From Promerops cafer (Eukaryota > Chordata > Aves > Passeriformes > Nectariniidae): a stretch of DNA of 64,000 nucleotides. The DNA is taken from positions 493,776 to 557,775 of the forward strand of contig VZSE01002451.1 of NCBI GenBank assembly GCA_013398275.1, read 5' to 3'. Below, in pieces: positions 1-11,775 of this stretch. Positions within the stretch are counted from its first letter, which is position 1, and the number at the start of each line of letters is the position of its first letter. Below the pieces are notes generated by a model. The model did no database searches, was not told the DNA's origin, and saw only the letters and a list, made by a program, of their open reading frames with translations. A program made the position numbers and the translations under genes.

Positions 1-985
1 TGGGCGCTGTGCCGGGCGGGACGGGGCTGTGCCGCGGGACAGAGCCCCGCGGGTGCCGCCGGCACGGCCCACCCTAGAGGGGACGTGGGGCTCAGGCATG
101 GCCCCGAAGCCTGGCTCAGAGGACACAGGTGCTGTCCTCTGCCCGCACCTGCCTCGGGAGCCTGAGCACAGCGCAGTTCTTGGACGCTCTTCCAAGGCAT
201 CTCTATTACTTTGCTTTGAATGGGGACCAAAGCCTCAGTGATGATTATCGTAACAAAATAGCAAATTTGGATAAAGGCAGGAAGGGATCTCCCTACAGAC
301 ATGCTCGCGCTTCGGTGCATCTCTGCCCGGAGTTGTTCTTCTGTGATTAAAGGTCTCCAGCCCCGCATGGAAGGACGGTCTGTAAGTGCCGTGGAGGGAC
401 GGGTGTGGAGGTGGATTTCTGCTTGATGGCGGTGGGAGAGGTTCAAAACTCTTTTCTTTTCTCGTGTTGCCTGAAAAGAGCGTTTTTCTGAGTAATGCTT
501 AGTAGACCCTATGAATCACCATCTGCATAACTTTATATGGGGGCTGCTATTCTCAGCTTCTCACTGGAACTATGTAAACTATCAACATTCGTATCTGTTT
601 GTACATGCAGCGTGCAAATCTCTTCCCTGGAAAACTATTTCAGAGCAGGTCAAAGGAGAAGACAGGGCAGAACAAAATGTCAGGGTGGCTCGGAGAGTGG
701 AGAAGGGTGTTTGAGAGCCGGCAATTGCTGTGGCTCCGTGAAAACTTGCGTTGGGAATGCTCGTGGGAAGGGAGAGCTGCTGTGCAGATGCTGAGTGCCC
801 CGGGAGTGGAGCCGGGAGCTGCTCCGGGAGCCTCGGGTCCTGCCCCAGCCTCGCACCTCGCTCCCTGCCTCTGCTCCTTCAGACTCTTCTTCCAGCGGTT
901 GCCGTGCTGAGAAAACGCCGTGGGTCTCTCAGAGAGGCTCAGGAGATCTGGGGCAGCCCGAGAGGGGGCTTGGCAAGGGGACGGT

Positions 986-1023
986 GCGGTGGCAATGTCA
1001 CCCAGCGGTGGCAATGCCACCCA
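986..1023. repeat. 19-bp direct tandem duplication
   Basis: Two adjacent 19-bp copies beginning GCGGTGGCAATG differ at one base (T in the first, C in the second). They lie in a GC-rich stretch with no gene call. Confidence 0.7.
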
Positions 1024-2372
1024 GCGCGGCGGAGCTGCCCCCGCACAGGCGCTGCGGGAGCACGTGCGGCGGGGCTGGCGGAGCTTTCAGCGGCGCTCCC
1101 TGCGCCGCGCTGGCTTTCTCGAGAGAGAGAAGAGTTTATTCTCTCGAGCTGTCAATCCGTCACCTCCCGGAGGCTTCTCCACCGCAGGCTCCTCCACCTT
1201 CCCTCCGCCTCCCCCTCGCTGCCAGCTCTCCCAGATGTGCTCAGCGCCGGAGGCTGCAAAATTCCCCGTGCCCAGGCAGGGGAATCACAGCATCTCCTAA
1301 ATCTCACCGGGGAATTCAGGGCATCTCCCAAACCTCACCAGCCTTACCCCAGAATGAGGAGAGTTTGCTGCAGGAGGTGAACATTTCAACTCTCGGTGCA
1401 CGTTCAGTCCGGTGTTTCGTTTGGAGTGACCTGGCATTCCCTTGCAGTTGGATTGGGAGCTTTGCTGTCGGGGTTTTTTTGGGTGATGGGTTTTTTTTCT
1501 CTAAACAATATGCTGAAATTTCTACATGAAAACGCATTGCTGTCCAAAGGAGCTGCATTCACGGGTCAGTGGGGTCCTTGTGCTCTCCTGAGCATCTCCT
1601 GCTGCAAGGCAACCTGACTCCAGCTCTTCTGTTGTGTCCTGCCCAGGTTCAGTGATGCTTTGGGGATGCTCATCCCTGATAGCATCTAACACCATCTCCA
1701 ACAGACTCTTCTCCATCTCAGCTCAGCCAAGCCCCTGCCATTCAGGAGGGAGCACCCAAACCTGCCCCCCATTACAGAGGGAAGCTCTGCCTTTTCTCAG
1801 CCCAGGAACATGACTGCCTTCCCAGCAGGTGGCCACAGCTGATGACCACTGGCCACAGCCAGCCCGGGCAGCATTTTGGGCTTGTGACTCTGGGACAAAA
1901 GCTGGAGTGAGCTATTGGGGCTTGCACTCCTGCAGCTTTCCTATATCTCACTTCTCATCAGATTCCTTCATTAAATGTCAATTAGATCAGATAGAGTTTC
2001 TTTCACTACAAGGTAATTTCCACTAAATGGAAAGCCAAATCTGATAAATAACAGCTTGAAATAACATAATTCCACCTGACCTTGATGACACCAAGTCCAC
2101 GCTGGACTTCTGCTCCCTGCCTAGCTCTGGCTCTGCACTTCCAGATCTCAGGGTACAATTTAAGACCCCTCTGTAGGAGATGAGCCCTGCCTGGAGGAAT
2201 GGAGACCAAAGGCACCACGTTATTGTCCTGTTACTAACACACAGGCAAAGTGATGAAGGCAAAGGTGACAGCTGAGTGTGGGTCATCTCTCTGTCCACCA
2301 GCTTGAGCTCCTCCTCTGTCCTGGCCATCCCTCATGTGCAGGCTCTGTGCTGGCACTGCCACCATGACAAAC

Positions 2373-2487
2373 CTGCACAGTGCAGCCACCCAGGACTGAA
2401 TCTCCTCGGGGGTGCTGGTGCTTACTTCCCACATGGTCCAAAGCTTTTTGTCCATTGAGAAGTAGGAGCTGAACCTGCATCTTCTTG
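2373..2487 (-). other. Possible orphan exon, PH-domain-like
   Basis: A minus-strand stretch bounded by an acceptor-like CAG at 2488-2490 and a donor-like CAG|GTTTGT at 2372. One frame reads YFSMDKKLWTMWEV and then TPEEIQSWVAALC. This resembles the last strand and C-terminal helix of a pleckstrin-homology domain, including the usual tryptophan. No partner exons were identified, so it could be a pseudogene relic or chance. Confidence 0.2.
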
Positions 2488-3386
2488 CTGGGCAGTGAGC
2501 AGGACCCGAGGGGACGTGGTGGGACCTCTCTGCCTCCCTGGTTGGTTGGTTAGCTGGGATCTGGGGATGCACAAGCTGAGGGAGCAGATGCTTGCTGTTT
2601 GCTGGAGAAAGCAATGGGGACTGACATCAGAAACCAGTTCCCCCTCTCTAAGTTTGCCAGCACCAGGGAAACTCTCTGCATGGGAAATTTAGCTGAGAAG
2701 GGCCACCCAGCAGGAACATGTGGCACTACCTCACCTGTTTGGTCATCAAACCAACCCCAAACCACCCTGATAGGGAGGGTGGAGGTGGTGATACCTGCAG
2801 GATCTATCTTGACAGGGACTTGAGAAGGTTTGCACTGGAGCTGACCAAAGCAAGCGAAGTTTTGTGTGCCAAACTTCATGTGGATGAAGATTGAGCAGAT
2901 TTTTCCAATGTCATCAGTTCTGGAGAAAACAGGCACACTGATAATTTGGAAGTGATGACATCTTAAATTTATGTCCCTCTCTCTGACCTCTTCTGTAAGC
3001 CATGCTTTGAAAACCCAGGAAATCCAGCTGGCATTCCTCCAAGTCTGGAATAAAACCCGAAGAGAAGAGCTATGAAAGTGCCCGGAGCCAGGGTGTCCAT
3101 CCTGCCTTTCTGGGAGTGCTGTATTGTTCCTTGAAAATTAGGATGTTTTTACGAGGCTGTTAGGAAGTTTATGGGTCTAACCTGGCGCTGACTTTGCTCT
3201 TCCCAAGGGCTTTCCATCTGAGATGGGAAGTGATGAGAGGAGGGTGGAAATGCCCCTTCTGATGGATAATAATAAAGGCTAAAGAGGCTGCAAGCCCTGG
3301 AGAGCTCCTCGCTCCGTCATTTTCTCCTCTGGCAGGCCTTCCATGAGCTTCTCCTGCTCAAACCTGGCACCCTTCTTGTCTTACAG

Positions 3387-3447
3387 GACGTGGGCTCTCT
3401 CATGCCTTGCCTCACTCTTCTCCCCTCCTAAAACCTTCTCCTGAAGG
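3387..3447 (+). other. TMEM61: TMEM61 5' UTR part of first coding exon
   Basis: A pyrimidine-rich tract ending in TTACAG gives an acceptor at 3385-3386, 61 bases before the ATG. The mRNA probably starts in an unseen upstream noncoding exon. Confidence 0.5.
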
Positions 3448-4464
3448 ATGGCAGCCGCCTCTTTCCGCTACGGCCTGACCATCACGGGGGCCGTGCTGCT
3501 GGTGACGGGGACACTGTGCTTTGCCTGGTGGAGTGACGGGGAGGTGGGCTCCGGCAGCGGGGCTCGCCTCCTGCCTCCCCGGGAAGCCGAGGCCGTCCCC
3601 AGCTCCTCCTCCTCCAGCGCGCTGCTCCGCTCCGTCAGCTTCTTCTGCTGCGGCATCGGCGGCATCCTCCTCATCTTCGGCCTCCTCTGGTCCGTGAAGG
3701 CCAACGCCAGGGTGGTGTCCCGGCGCTACCAGTACCACTTCCCCCGGGACCTGCAGTACTTCACGGCGGAGCCTCCGGAGAAGTGGAACTGCAGGTGGGA
3801 GCCTCGTCCCTGCCAGTGCCTGCGTGGGCAGAGGTGGAGGATGGGTCTGGCTGTCCCTGAGCCTAAACCTGCTGCCAGCCTTGCTGGCTGGTGAACTGAC
3901 AGGAGCAGCAGCACTGCTCTGTGCTCTCCTCCTGCCCCCCGAGCAGATGCTGCTGCTCATTAATGTCCACCCGAGCCCCGCAGTCCCCTCCGTGCCCACG
4001 CTGCTGTGCCTGCGGCCGGCTGGGCTGCATCCAGCTCTCCTTGCCCCGCAGGGCCATCACAGGCCGAGGGACACATCTCCTTAGCAGGGCCACCAAGCAG
4101 AAGAATACATTGGTTTTCTGGCAGAGGGTTTGGATGTGGGCGTGGGGAAGGGTCACTCAGAGCTCCAGTCCTGGTCTCCCAGGTCTGCAGTGCTCTGTAA
4201 GGATGAGGGTGTTTATCACATCTTTAATGGAAGCGAAATCTTTCTTACAAGAGAGTTAAATGGAAAAAAAATAAGGAAAATTATCCTTGGAATGGCATCA
4301 AGATAGGAATGTAGGCAGAAGGTCCTTTATGAAGTTCATTTCAGGGTATAGAAAGACTCCTTGCCCTGCTCTGAACACCACTGCTGCTTTTCAGGTTCCC
4401 TGAATCTTCCAGGGTGAGCCTGAGATTTACTCCCACTTCTTCATTTAAAAGATTTTTGATCAAA

Positions 4465-4513
<49 letters not shown>

Positions 4514-4516
4514 NTG

Positions 4517-4547
<31 letters not shown>

Positions 4548-6216
4548 TTTTCTGGAGACTACTGTGGAAGCAGAGCCAGCTGGCCCTTCCCAGTGCTGCT
4601 TTATGGGGTCACAGCACAGATCGTGGCTCCAGCGTAAATCGGGCTCTGGGGAAAAGCAGCACTAAGAGAAACTCTTAAGAACATTAAAACAAAAACCACA
4701 GTGGGAGTGGGAGGCACGTTCCTGGTTCTCCAGGGGTTTCAGTGCCCATCTCTGGATATCTGTGAGCTTGTGAGCTGGTCTGGGTATCTGGGGGGAGGCT
4801 CCTTGTCCCAGGGAGGGACTTGGCTGTGCCCCTGTGGGGAATGTCCCTTCCCCTGAGCTCCCAGCTCCTCTGCTGGATGGGATGCAGCACCCTGGCAGTG
4901 CTGGTGCTGCAGCAGCGCTTCCAGCCTCAGCAAAGCATCCTGTGCTGGGATAAATCCCCCTCTCCACATTTCCAAGGTAGTGTTCCCATGCAAGCTGAGG
5001 CTGTTTGGCAAAATCCCTGGCAGAGGAGCCTGAGAGGGTCTGTCTGGGACAGAGATCTGCCAGGTTCAGGATGGACTCATCCCTGTGGAGCACATGGCTT
5101 TTCCTTTGGACCAGCTGTGCCCTCCCATGCCTGCTGCCCCCCCAGCACACCGGGCTGGGTTTCATCTGCAGTGATAAGTTATTTTCACAGCATCCCCAGC
5201 TTTGGGACTGCACCGTTCTGTGGGGTGCCAAGCAGGGTGATGCACAGGGCAAAGGCTGTTAGAGGTTTCCACTGTACACAAGCTGTGTTTGCTCAGGAAA
5301 ACTCTGCTGGAAGTGGCACCAGGCTTGGCCAGTGCAGGGAGGGCTCTGGCTGGCATGGGAGTGGGGTGTGACCACGGTGACCTGGGCTGCCTGGTGCTTG
5401 TCCAGGTTCTTGTGCCAAACTGCTCCCTCAGCTGTCTTCAGCGGGTGAATTGGGGGTTAGGCATGATGAGGATGCTCTTCTGCCCATGGGACCCTCTTGC
5501 AAAACCTCATGGATGCCAGGAAGCAGCTGTCAGGGTCACTCCATGACACATGACACATGACACTTCAGCAAAACCTGCCCATGTGCTGTCCCCAGCACAA
5601 GTGTTAATCATGCTCAGGGATGCTCCAGACAATGGGGTTGATGGGATGTTGGGATGCTCCAGTTAGTGGGGCACTGGGGTGCTGCAGTTGGTGGATGCTG
5701 CAGTTGGTGGGACACTTGGGTAGCTCTGGTTGACAGGGCACGGGGATGCTCCACTTGACAGATGCTGGGGTGCTCCAGCTGGTGGGTGCTGGGATGCTCT
5801 GGGTGATGGGGCCTTGGCATGGCTCTGGTTGATGAATGTTGGGATGTTCCAGCTGGGTGCTGGGATGCTCCAGCGGGGTGCTGGGATGTTGACGGTGTGT
5901 GCTGCTGGGTTTCTTCCTCCTCCCTCGCAGCAGCTGGGACGCCAGTGCCATCCCCACCTATGAAGAAGCCCTGACCTGCAGACCTGCCCACGGTGCCCCG
6001 GCCTACGTGCAGCCGCCGGGGAGGAAGGAGGAGCTCACGCCGCCCCTGTACCGCTACCTGGAGGAGGACGAGAGCTGGCAGGGCGGCCGCCGGCGCAGCT
6101 CCTCCGACAGCGCCTTGTTCCGCCCCAGCCCGTCCTGGCTGGACCCGCCGCCGCCCGAGGAGCCGCAGGCAACGCCTCCGCCCAGCTATGAGAACATCAG
6201 CGTCCGGGGGCTCTGA
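3448..6216 (+). CDS. TMEM61: TMEM61, two-pass transmembrane protein, 2 coding exons
   Basis: Coding exons 3448-3794 and 5931-6216 join in phase 2 to give 210 aa, the length I recall for human TMEM61. Transmembrane segments are at about residues 7-27 and 63-83, with a short N-terminus carrying FRYG. A serine-rich loop separates them. The long acidic, proline-rich tail would be cytosolic by analogy with barttin. The tail contains PTYEEAL (124-130) and two PPxY motifs, PPLY (153-156) and PPSY (199-202), which are typical ligands of WW-domain proteins such as NEDD4-type ligases. The donor is CAG|GTGGGA at 3795. The acceptor CGCAGCAG is a tandem NAGNAG, so isoforms may differ by one serine. An acceptor at 3385-3386 suggests a noncoding first exon. 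The gene lies directly upstream of its likely paralogue BSND. Molecular function is unknown to me. Identity rests on synteny, length and similarity to BSND. Confidence 0.88.
4467..4551. repeat. Poly-T and (GTTTT)n low-complexity tract
   Basis: A T run of nearly 50 bases is followed by an ambiguous base (N at 4514) and then GTTTT units, in the TMEM61 intron. It could be a decayed retroelement tail or simple-sequence expansion. The N suggests the true length is not resolved. Confidence 0.85.
5619..5890. repeat. Degenerate minisatellite in TMEM61 intron
   Basis: Repeated variants of GGGATGCTCCAGTTGGTGGG, with units of roughly 17-26 bp, end shortly before the coding exon at 5931. The repeat keeps several frames open in both directions, which produces spurious open frames. 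Confidence 0.8.
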
Positions 6217-6431
6217 GCTGGGGCTGCCCGGGCCGGGACTCTGCGGGAGGCTGCCCGGTCCCTCAGCTTTAAACTGAGCCTCTTCGCTGTGGGGCTGAGA
6301 GGAGGGAAGGCTCAGCCTGGCTTTCCTGCCTGTCCGGGCGGCGGCCCGGCGCTGTTGGGGTTGGGGGTCCTGCGGGACGTGTGTTCAGGGCATCACGGGT
6401 TACTGGCATGTTTGAAAGCTTTCATATTTTT

Positions 6432-6437
6432 AATAAA
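6432..6437 (+). terminator. TMEM61: TMEM61 polyadenylation signal AATAAA
   Basis: Canonical AATAAA 216 bases after the TMEM61 stop, giving a 3' UTR of about 240 bases. Confidence 0.75.
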
Positions 6438-6459
6438 ACCGCTGCTGGTTTCAGAGGCT

Positions 6460-7775
6460 TTGCATTCCCCGCTCTGGCCCACCCTGGGGAGCTCCTGTCA
6501 GGCCGGGGGCTGTCCACTCAACAATAATTCTGCAGCAAAGACTGAGTAATCTGGCCAGAGAAAGCCCAGCTCCGTCCGCACCATTCGCTTCTCTGCCTCT
6601 GCAACGCCCCTTCCGGCCCCGTCTCCATCCCTTCCACCCGGCTTCCCTCAATACTGACTCCCCACGCCTCACTTCGTTTGGTGCTAGAGATGCTCAGTGG
6701 GTCGTGCCTGCGGTCACAGCATCCAGGCGCCCTTGGCGTTTCAGGCAGCCTCCTGGAAAAGCCATCCTGAGTGGCACAGCCCCCTCCCTCCCTGCCCTCC
6801 CCGCATGGGGGTGCAGCCTTGCCCAGAGGAAAGGCCAGCTGTGGCAGGGGCTGCTGCCAGATCCTGCATCCCGCCGAAATACAGGGCTGCCCTGGGCCCC
6901 CCGTGGCCCTGCAGGGCTGCAGAGTGGCTGAGGAGCCCCAGCCACGTCTAACATACTGTTTATAATATAATTATTTGTCATTAACCAGGTGTACCAAGGG
7001 AATAAAGTGAGGGAATAAATCAAGGGAATAAAACAAACACTGGCTGTTGGATGTGTGGTGGGACGGAGACACCTTTTAACACCCCAGCTCCAACTTAAGT
7101 GCACACAGGGCACAGGGATACTGTCTTTACTCTCCCTGGGTGGACCAACCTCACTCCATCCTTTTCTGGCTTTAGCTCCTCCTTCACAGCCCACTTGCTG
7201 CCGAGGGAGGCAGCCTTAGCACTCAGCCAGAGCAAGGCAGGGTCAGTTCCAGACCCCCCGGCCTCCAAAAGGACCCCGGAGCACTCCCTCTTTTCCTCCT
7301 GCAGTCCCACAGCCCTTGAGAACATGCTGGGCCCTGGCATCCCCCTGATCTGGGGCTGTGCCACCTCTGATTTATGACCAAGTCCAGCTCCAGTGCCCAG
7401 GGCTGGGAAAGTCCCAACAGCACCAGCTGGTTTCTGGGTCCCCATCCCTGCAGCCGTGCTCCCCTCTCCCTCCCTGTCCCTCCCCCAGGCGTGGGGTCCG
7501 CCCGAGGGTGCCTGCAGGGAAGGTTACCCGGACACGTGCTGGGTGGCTCCACTGGAGTGTGAACGGCGGGGCAGTGTTTGCATTCATTACAAACCCGTTA
7601 AAAACTGGCTGGCTCAGCCCCGGGCAGGACCTGCTCAACGTGCAGCTGATCCTCAGCTCCTGGCAGGCTCTGGAGAGAGAAAGCTCTCCTTGCCGTACGC
7701 TGCAGGTGTGCTCGGCAGGCAGCAGGGGAACGGGCTTCCCCAAATCTCTCCTCCTGCCTCTCCCACCCGGAGCCC
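6460..7775. other. TMEM61-BSND intergenic region
   Basis: No gene seen. This should hold the BSND promoter and 5' UTR. An AT-rich patch at about 6955-7030 contains TATA-like strings, but none can be assigned as a promoter from sequence alone. Confidence 0.4.
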
Positions 7776-10697
7776 ATGGCGGAGGAGAAGACCTTCCGCT
7801 ACGGGTTCATCATCCTGGGCTTCTTCCTGGTGATGACGGGGATGTTCATCATGAGCGTGGAAAAGCCCCAGTACTACGTCACCTTCTGCGTCCTGGGTGT
7901 CCTGCTCGTAGCCGTGGGCATCACATGGAGCATGTGCCAGTGCTACCCAAAGGTAGGATCCTTCCTGCTGCTGAGCACTTTGCCGGGCTCGAGGGCTCAG
8001 CTGGGATTTGGGGGGCTTTGGCTGTGGATGTGCAGCCTCAGGCTCTGCCTCAGTTTCCCCAGGGGAAGCCAGCTGCAGCAATCTGGAGGGGGAATTGTTG
8101 TTTGGGGAGGCTTGTGCCCTGCTGTTGCCTGCAGGATGTGCCCCATCTCCTTCATCCCCTGCACACCCCCTGAGCCTGGGGCTTTGCTTTCAGACAGGCA
8201 GCAGGGAATAACCCCAAAGAAATAAATCTGTGTTCATCTCTCTCACGCAGCCCCTTCCCTGGGGTCTGGGGCTTGGCAGGCTCCCAGGACATCCAAGAAG
8301 GGACTGTGGTGGCCATGGGGGTCGGAGGGTCCCAGCCCTGCTGAGCCCAGCCCTCAGCTGCCATTCTCCTTGGCAGAGGGCACTGCCACGGTCCCTGCCC
8401 TGGGAAACGGGTCTGGCAGAAAAGGGTTTTTTCCAAGGAGAGGGCATCTGTAGGACTGATCTGGGCACTGCTGGATGGCCCGTCAACAACCTGGCTGCCC
8501 TCCAAAATGTGGGGGGGCCACCTCAGGACCCAGAACCAGCTGGGAGCTCTGAAAGCAGCTGTGCTCTCTGGGATTGGGGTGAAGCAGAAACCAGCTCCCC
8601 TCAAAGCTGAGCTTAGTCCCAGCTAGGAGGGAGATGTGGCTTTGTCGCTGTGCTCGAGGCTCAAGGATGGGAGACCCTCGGTGTGGGCCCTGACCACTGA
8701 CCTCCTGTGTGGGCCTTGGCACCCCTGCTGGCCTTGGGGACGTGTGTAACTCCACAGGGGGAAAGGCACTGAGAGCAGGGCTGTGCTGGATTCATTCATT
8801 CCTTACTGACTGCCCTCGAAAAAGCCATTTCCAAGGAAAACATCCAAATATGGTGGGCAAAGACCCTAAACCCACCTGGAGGGACACTCCAGCCTTTTCC
8901 CACTCTGAGGGCTGAGGGTCCCTGTGCTGCCCAGCACAGCCCCTGGGCTCTGCCTCTCTTTCCCCCCAGGTAACGTTCATCCCTGCGGACCTCGAGGCCG
9001 AGCGGTTCCTGGACCACAAACCCACGGTGCTGCCACAGAAGGACACGGGGTGGGTCCCACAGGAGGGTGACGTGCGTGCCCTGAGGGCAGGGTCTGAGCC
9101 TGGGGGCAGCTGCACCTACTGCAGCACCAAGTGCCAAGCAGGGATCAGGCTGGGAGAGGCAGGGGCTGCCCGAGCCCCCCCAGGGCTGAGCCTGAGTGAT
9201 GCTGGGGGATGCAGAGCATCCAGTGGTGTTCCTGCAGGCATCCCCTGCCTCTGCTGCTGGTGTGGGCAGTGACATGGCCTTGGTGGCCTCCAAAGCCACT
9301 CCCTCGGGTGATGGAGCCCTGTGTGCACGTGCCTGAGCATCTCCCAGCTCCACGGGGTCCAGGTCTGCTCAGCACCCCGTTATCCCTTTGCCTGCAGCTT
9401 GATTGCCCCCTGCCCCAGCCAAGAGGCCACCAGCACCTACGAGAAGAGCCTGCCATCCTACGAGCAGATACAGAGGCAGGTGGTCAGCTCGGCTCCACCC
9501 CCACCCACAGCACAGCCCAGATCCCGCAGCTGCTCCCAGTCAGCCGTGCAGGCCAAAGCAGAGATCCACCAGGAGCTGGGGGGTGCTGGGGACCCCCTCC
9601 TAGGCCTGGCACCTCGCCTGGAAACAGCAGCAGGCAGCTGGTATGTGATGCCTGAGGGGCTGGGGTGGCACTGCTGGGATGTGGGGTGAAAATGGGGGGA
9701 TCAGACCCCCAGTACTGGTGGAGGGAGAGGATGCAGAGAGGTTTTTGCTGCTCTCACAGCACTGATCCTCCACACCCTTGGCCCCACTGAAGCCCAGATG
9801 GTGTCTCAACCCACGAGGATTCTCTGAACCAAATTATTTCCCAGGAGGAAACTTAGATGGCCTTTGGTTGTAATTTGCATTTTGTGTTTTTTTTTTTTAA
9901 ATTTTGCTTTTATTTCATTTTATCAATATAAGCAGCATCCCTCACAGGAATAACCCCAAAATTCCTGGTCAGACTTTGATAGAAATGAGATGCACAGCAT
10001 GTGACCCTCAAACCAGATGCCACATATGATGCCCAACCATTGGTTTGGGAGGTCCCAGAGGGCTCTGCAGGTGATGGGGGTCACTGTTCAGGCTCGAGGC
10101 ATAGGACTTGGGCACCTGCCAAAATGTAGCTACAGCTGGTGCAGTGCTTTCCCATCCCAGCTGCAGATTCAGGAAATGCAAGGACAGCCACTACTTCACC
10201 CCGTGGGCAGCAGGAACCTGGCAGGCAGGTGTCCCCAAAAAGACAGGCACCGAGGGCTGGGATAGGGACAGACATCCCAGGTCCCTCCAGCCACCCAGCA
10301 AGGGGACTGGTGATGCTGGGATGCTGCCTGAGCAGCGCTGCAGCAGCCACCAGCTCCGGGGGGAACCGCAGCTCCTGCCCGGCCGTGTTTGGTGTAACCC
10401 TGTCCCCGCAGCCCCGCCCGGCCAGCCCCGGGGGATGCCCCGCTGGCATCCCTGCTGGAGGAGATGGACACGCCATCGCTGGAGGGCTCCGCGCCCGGCA
10501 GCCCCACGCCACAGAGCCGGAGCCTGCCCTCCGCCGCCCGCCCCGGCCGCACCCCGAGCAGCTCCCCGGGGCGGGGAGAGCACCCCCGATCCCCCCGGAA
10601 AGGCCCCGGGAAGGAGGGTGATCTCTACTACGGGCTCCAGGAGGAGCCGGATGCTCTGCTCAAGGAGAGCGATGGAATTTTTGAGTGTGAAAACTGA
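7776..10697 (+). CDS. BSND: BSND, barttin, ClC-K chloride channel accessory subunit
   Basis: Exons 7776-7952, 8970-9049, 9398-9640 and 10412-10697 splice in phases 0, 2 and 2 to 261 aa (human 320). Barttin is the beta subunit that traffics and activates ClC-K chloride channels in kidney tubule and inner-ear epithelia. The N-terminus MAEEKTFRYGF keeps R8 and G10, sites of human Bartter deafness mutations. Transmembrane helices are at about 8-27 and 33-53. WSMCQCYPK keeps the two cysteines known to be palmitoylated in mammals. Exon 3 carries YEKSLPSYEQIQ, like human YDQSLPDFSHIQ. The human PPYVRL tail motif is not evident, but LPSY (104-107) is a PY-like alternative. The C-terminus GDLYYGLQEE matches the conserved mammalian DLYYGL motif. 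The tail is shorter than in mammals. No obvious AATAAA follows. ATTAAA at 11127 is a weak candidate. Confidence 0.93.
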
Positions 10698-11126
10698 TTT
10701 CCTGGAAAGAATGGCCACTTGGCATGGACTCACCTCATGGAGGGGACACACAGGTCACAGCCTGGAGGAAAGGGGGCTGTCCCCAAAAGTGCAGTGGCCC
10801 CAGGATCCTGCCTGTCCCTGTCCCATGCTGCACCCCTTGTGCACACCCAGCCACTCAGGAGGCTGTCATTTCCCCCCAACCCAAAGGGGGTACACCCAGC
10901 TCCTGAATTCAACAGAATGTGGGACAAGGCCCCCTCGCCAGAGCCTTTTGGGTGGGCACAGAGAAGCTGGGCTGGGCTAAATACTGTGCTTGGGAAGGGA
11001 AAGCATTGGCTGTGCTCTTTGGAACAGGATCAGGTTTAGGTAGGTAAAACGTGCTCAGTGCAGGTGGGTTTTACCCAGCAGAGATGTCCTCAAAGACTTT
11101 TTCCCATTTACCCAAGCTCTGTTGAA

Positions 11127-11132
11127 ATTAAA
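11127..11132 (+). terminator. BSND: Weak candidate BSND polyadenylation signal ATTAAA
   Basis: The only hexamer variant seen within 500 bases of the BSND stop on the + strand, 430 bases downstream. It has no other support. Confidence 0.3.
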
Positions 11133-11723
11133 ATTTGATCCTGAGTCTCCTGCAGCAGGCAGCCTTCATATCTCCGGGCTGGGAGAGGGGTGATGGGGGT
11201 GACAGAGCATGCTGTCCCCGATCTCCTGCACATGGACCAGCTTCCAGCACTCTTGGGGTCACAGGGAGGAGGACACAACCCTGGTGATGGCACCTGGGGT
11301 GGTGGCTTTTCACACTGTCTGCTGGGTCAGTGTCAACAGCTGCAGGTGGGCTTGCTCACAGGCACCCACCGTCCCCACACTTGCTGTGAATAACAAGTGC
11401 TTGTTCCAAACCACGTGGATGGATCTCAGCCTGGTTTGTCACCAGGGCAGGGACAACACAGGGGCTCTCCACAGCCTGCCTCCAGCACACAGAGATGGCA
11501 GTGCTGGTGGGAGCCACAACCTTTGGCTGCTCGGGGATCTGTAAGGCTGAGCCTCCCCAGGGCAGCTGGGTCTGCATCAGAGCATCAGTGCATCCAGCAG
11601 CACAGGATGCTGAGAGTCCCCTGCTCTCTTTTGGGATAGCTGGGATGGATCTGCCCGTGCCTGGCGTGGCCCCAGGAGGCTTGGGAGCACACGTCTGCTG
11701 GCAGAGGAGGGCTTCAGCAAATT

Positions 11724-11775
11724 CCACAGAATCACAGAACTGAGCTTAAAGATCCTGCAGTTCCAACCCCCCCAC
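11724..11775 (-). mobile_element. CR1 LINE fragment, 3' end
   Basis: The + strand reads CACAGAATCACAGAAC and then a diverged form of the segment ending AGTTCCAACCCCC. This is the reverse complement of the 3' end of avian CR1 elements. The copy is short and diverged. Confidence 0.75.

Larger units (their letters stand above)
1..3386. other. Left flank, no confident gene
   Basis: GC-rich at 1-120 and about 780-1130, otherwise mixed sequence. Open frames here are short, overlap on both strands and match nothing I recognise. In other vertebrates DHCR24 lies on this side and is transcribed leftward, so the GC-rich edge could be its promoter region. That is inference only, as no DHCR24 coding exon is visible. 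A noncoding first exon of TMEM61 should also lie here, because a good splice acceptor precedes the TMEM61 coding exon at 3385-3386. Confidence 0.4.

Noticed and set aside
5604..5991. Minus-strand open frames with HP/TS-rich repeats
   Set aside because: Antisense of the TMEM61 intron minisatellite. No start, splice or homology support.
7953..8225. Read-through of BSND exon 1 past CYPK
   Set aside because: A strong donor, AAG|GTAGGA, lies at 7953, and the next exon (VTFIPAD) continues the barttin sequence.
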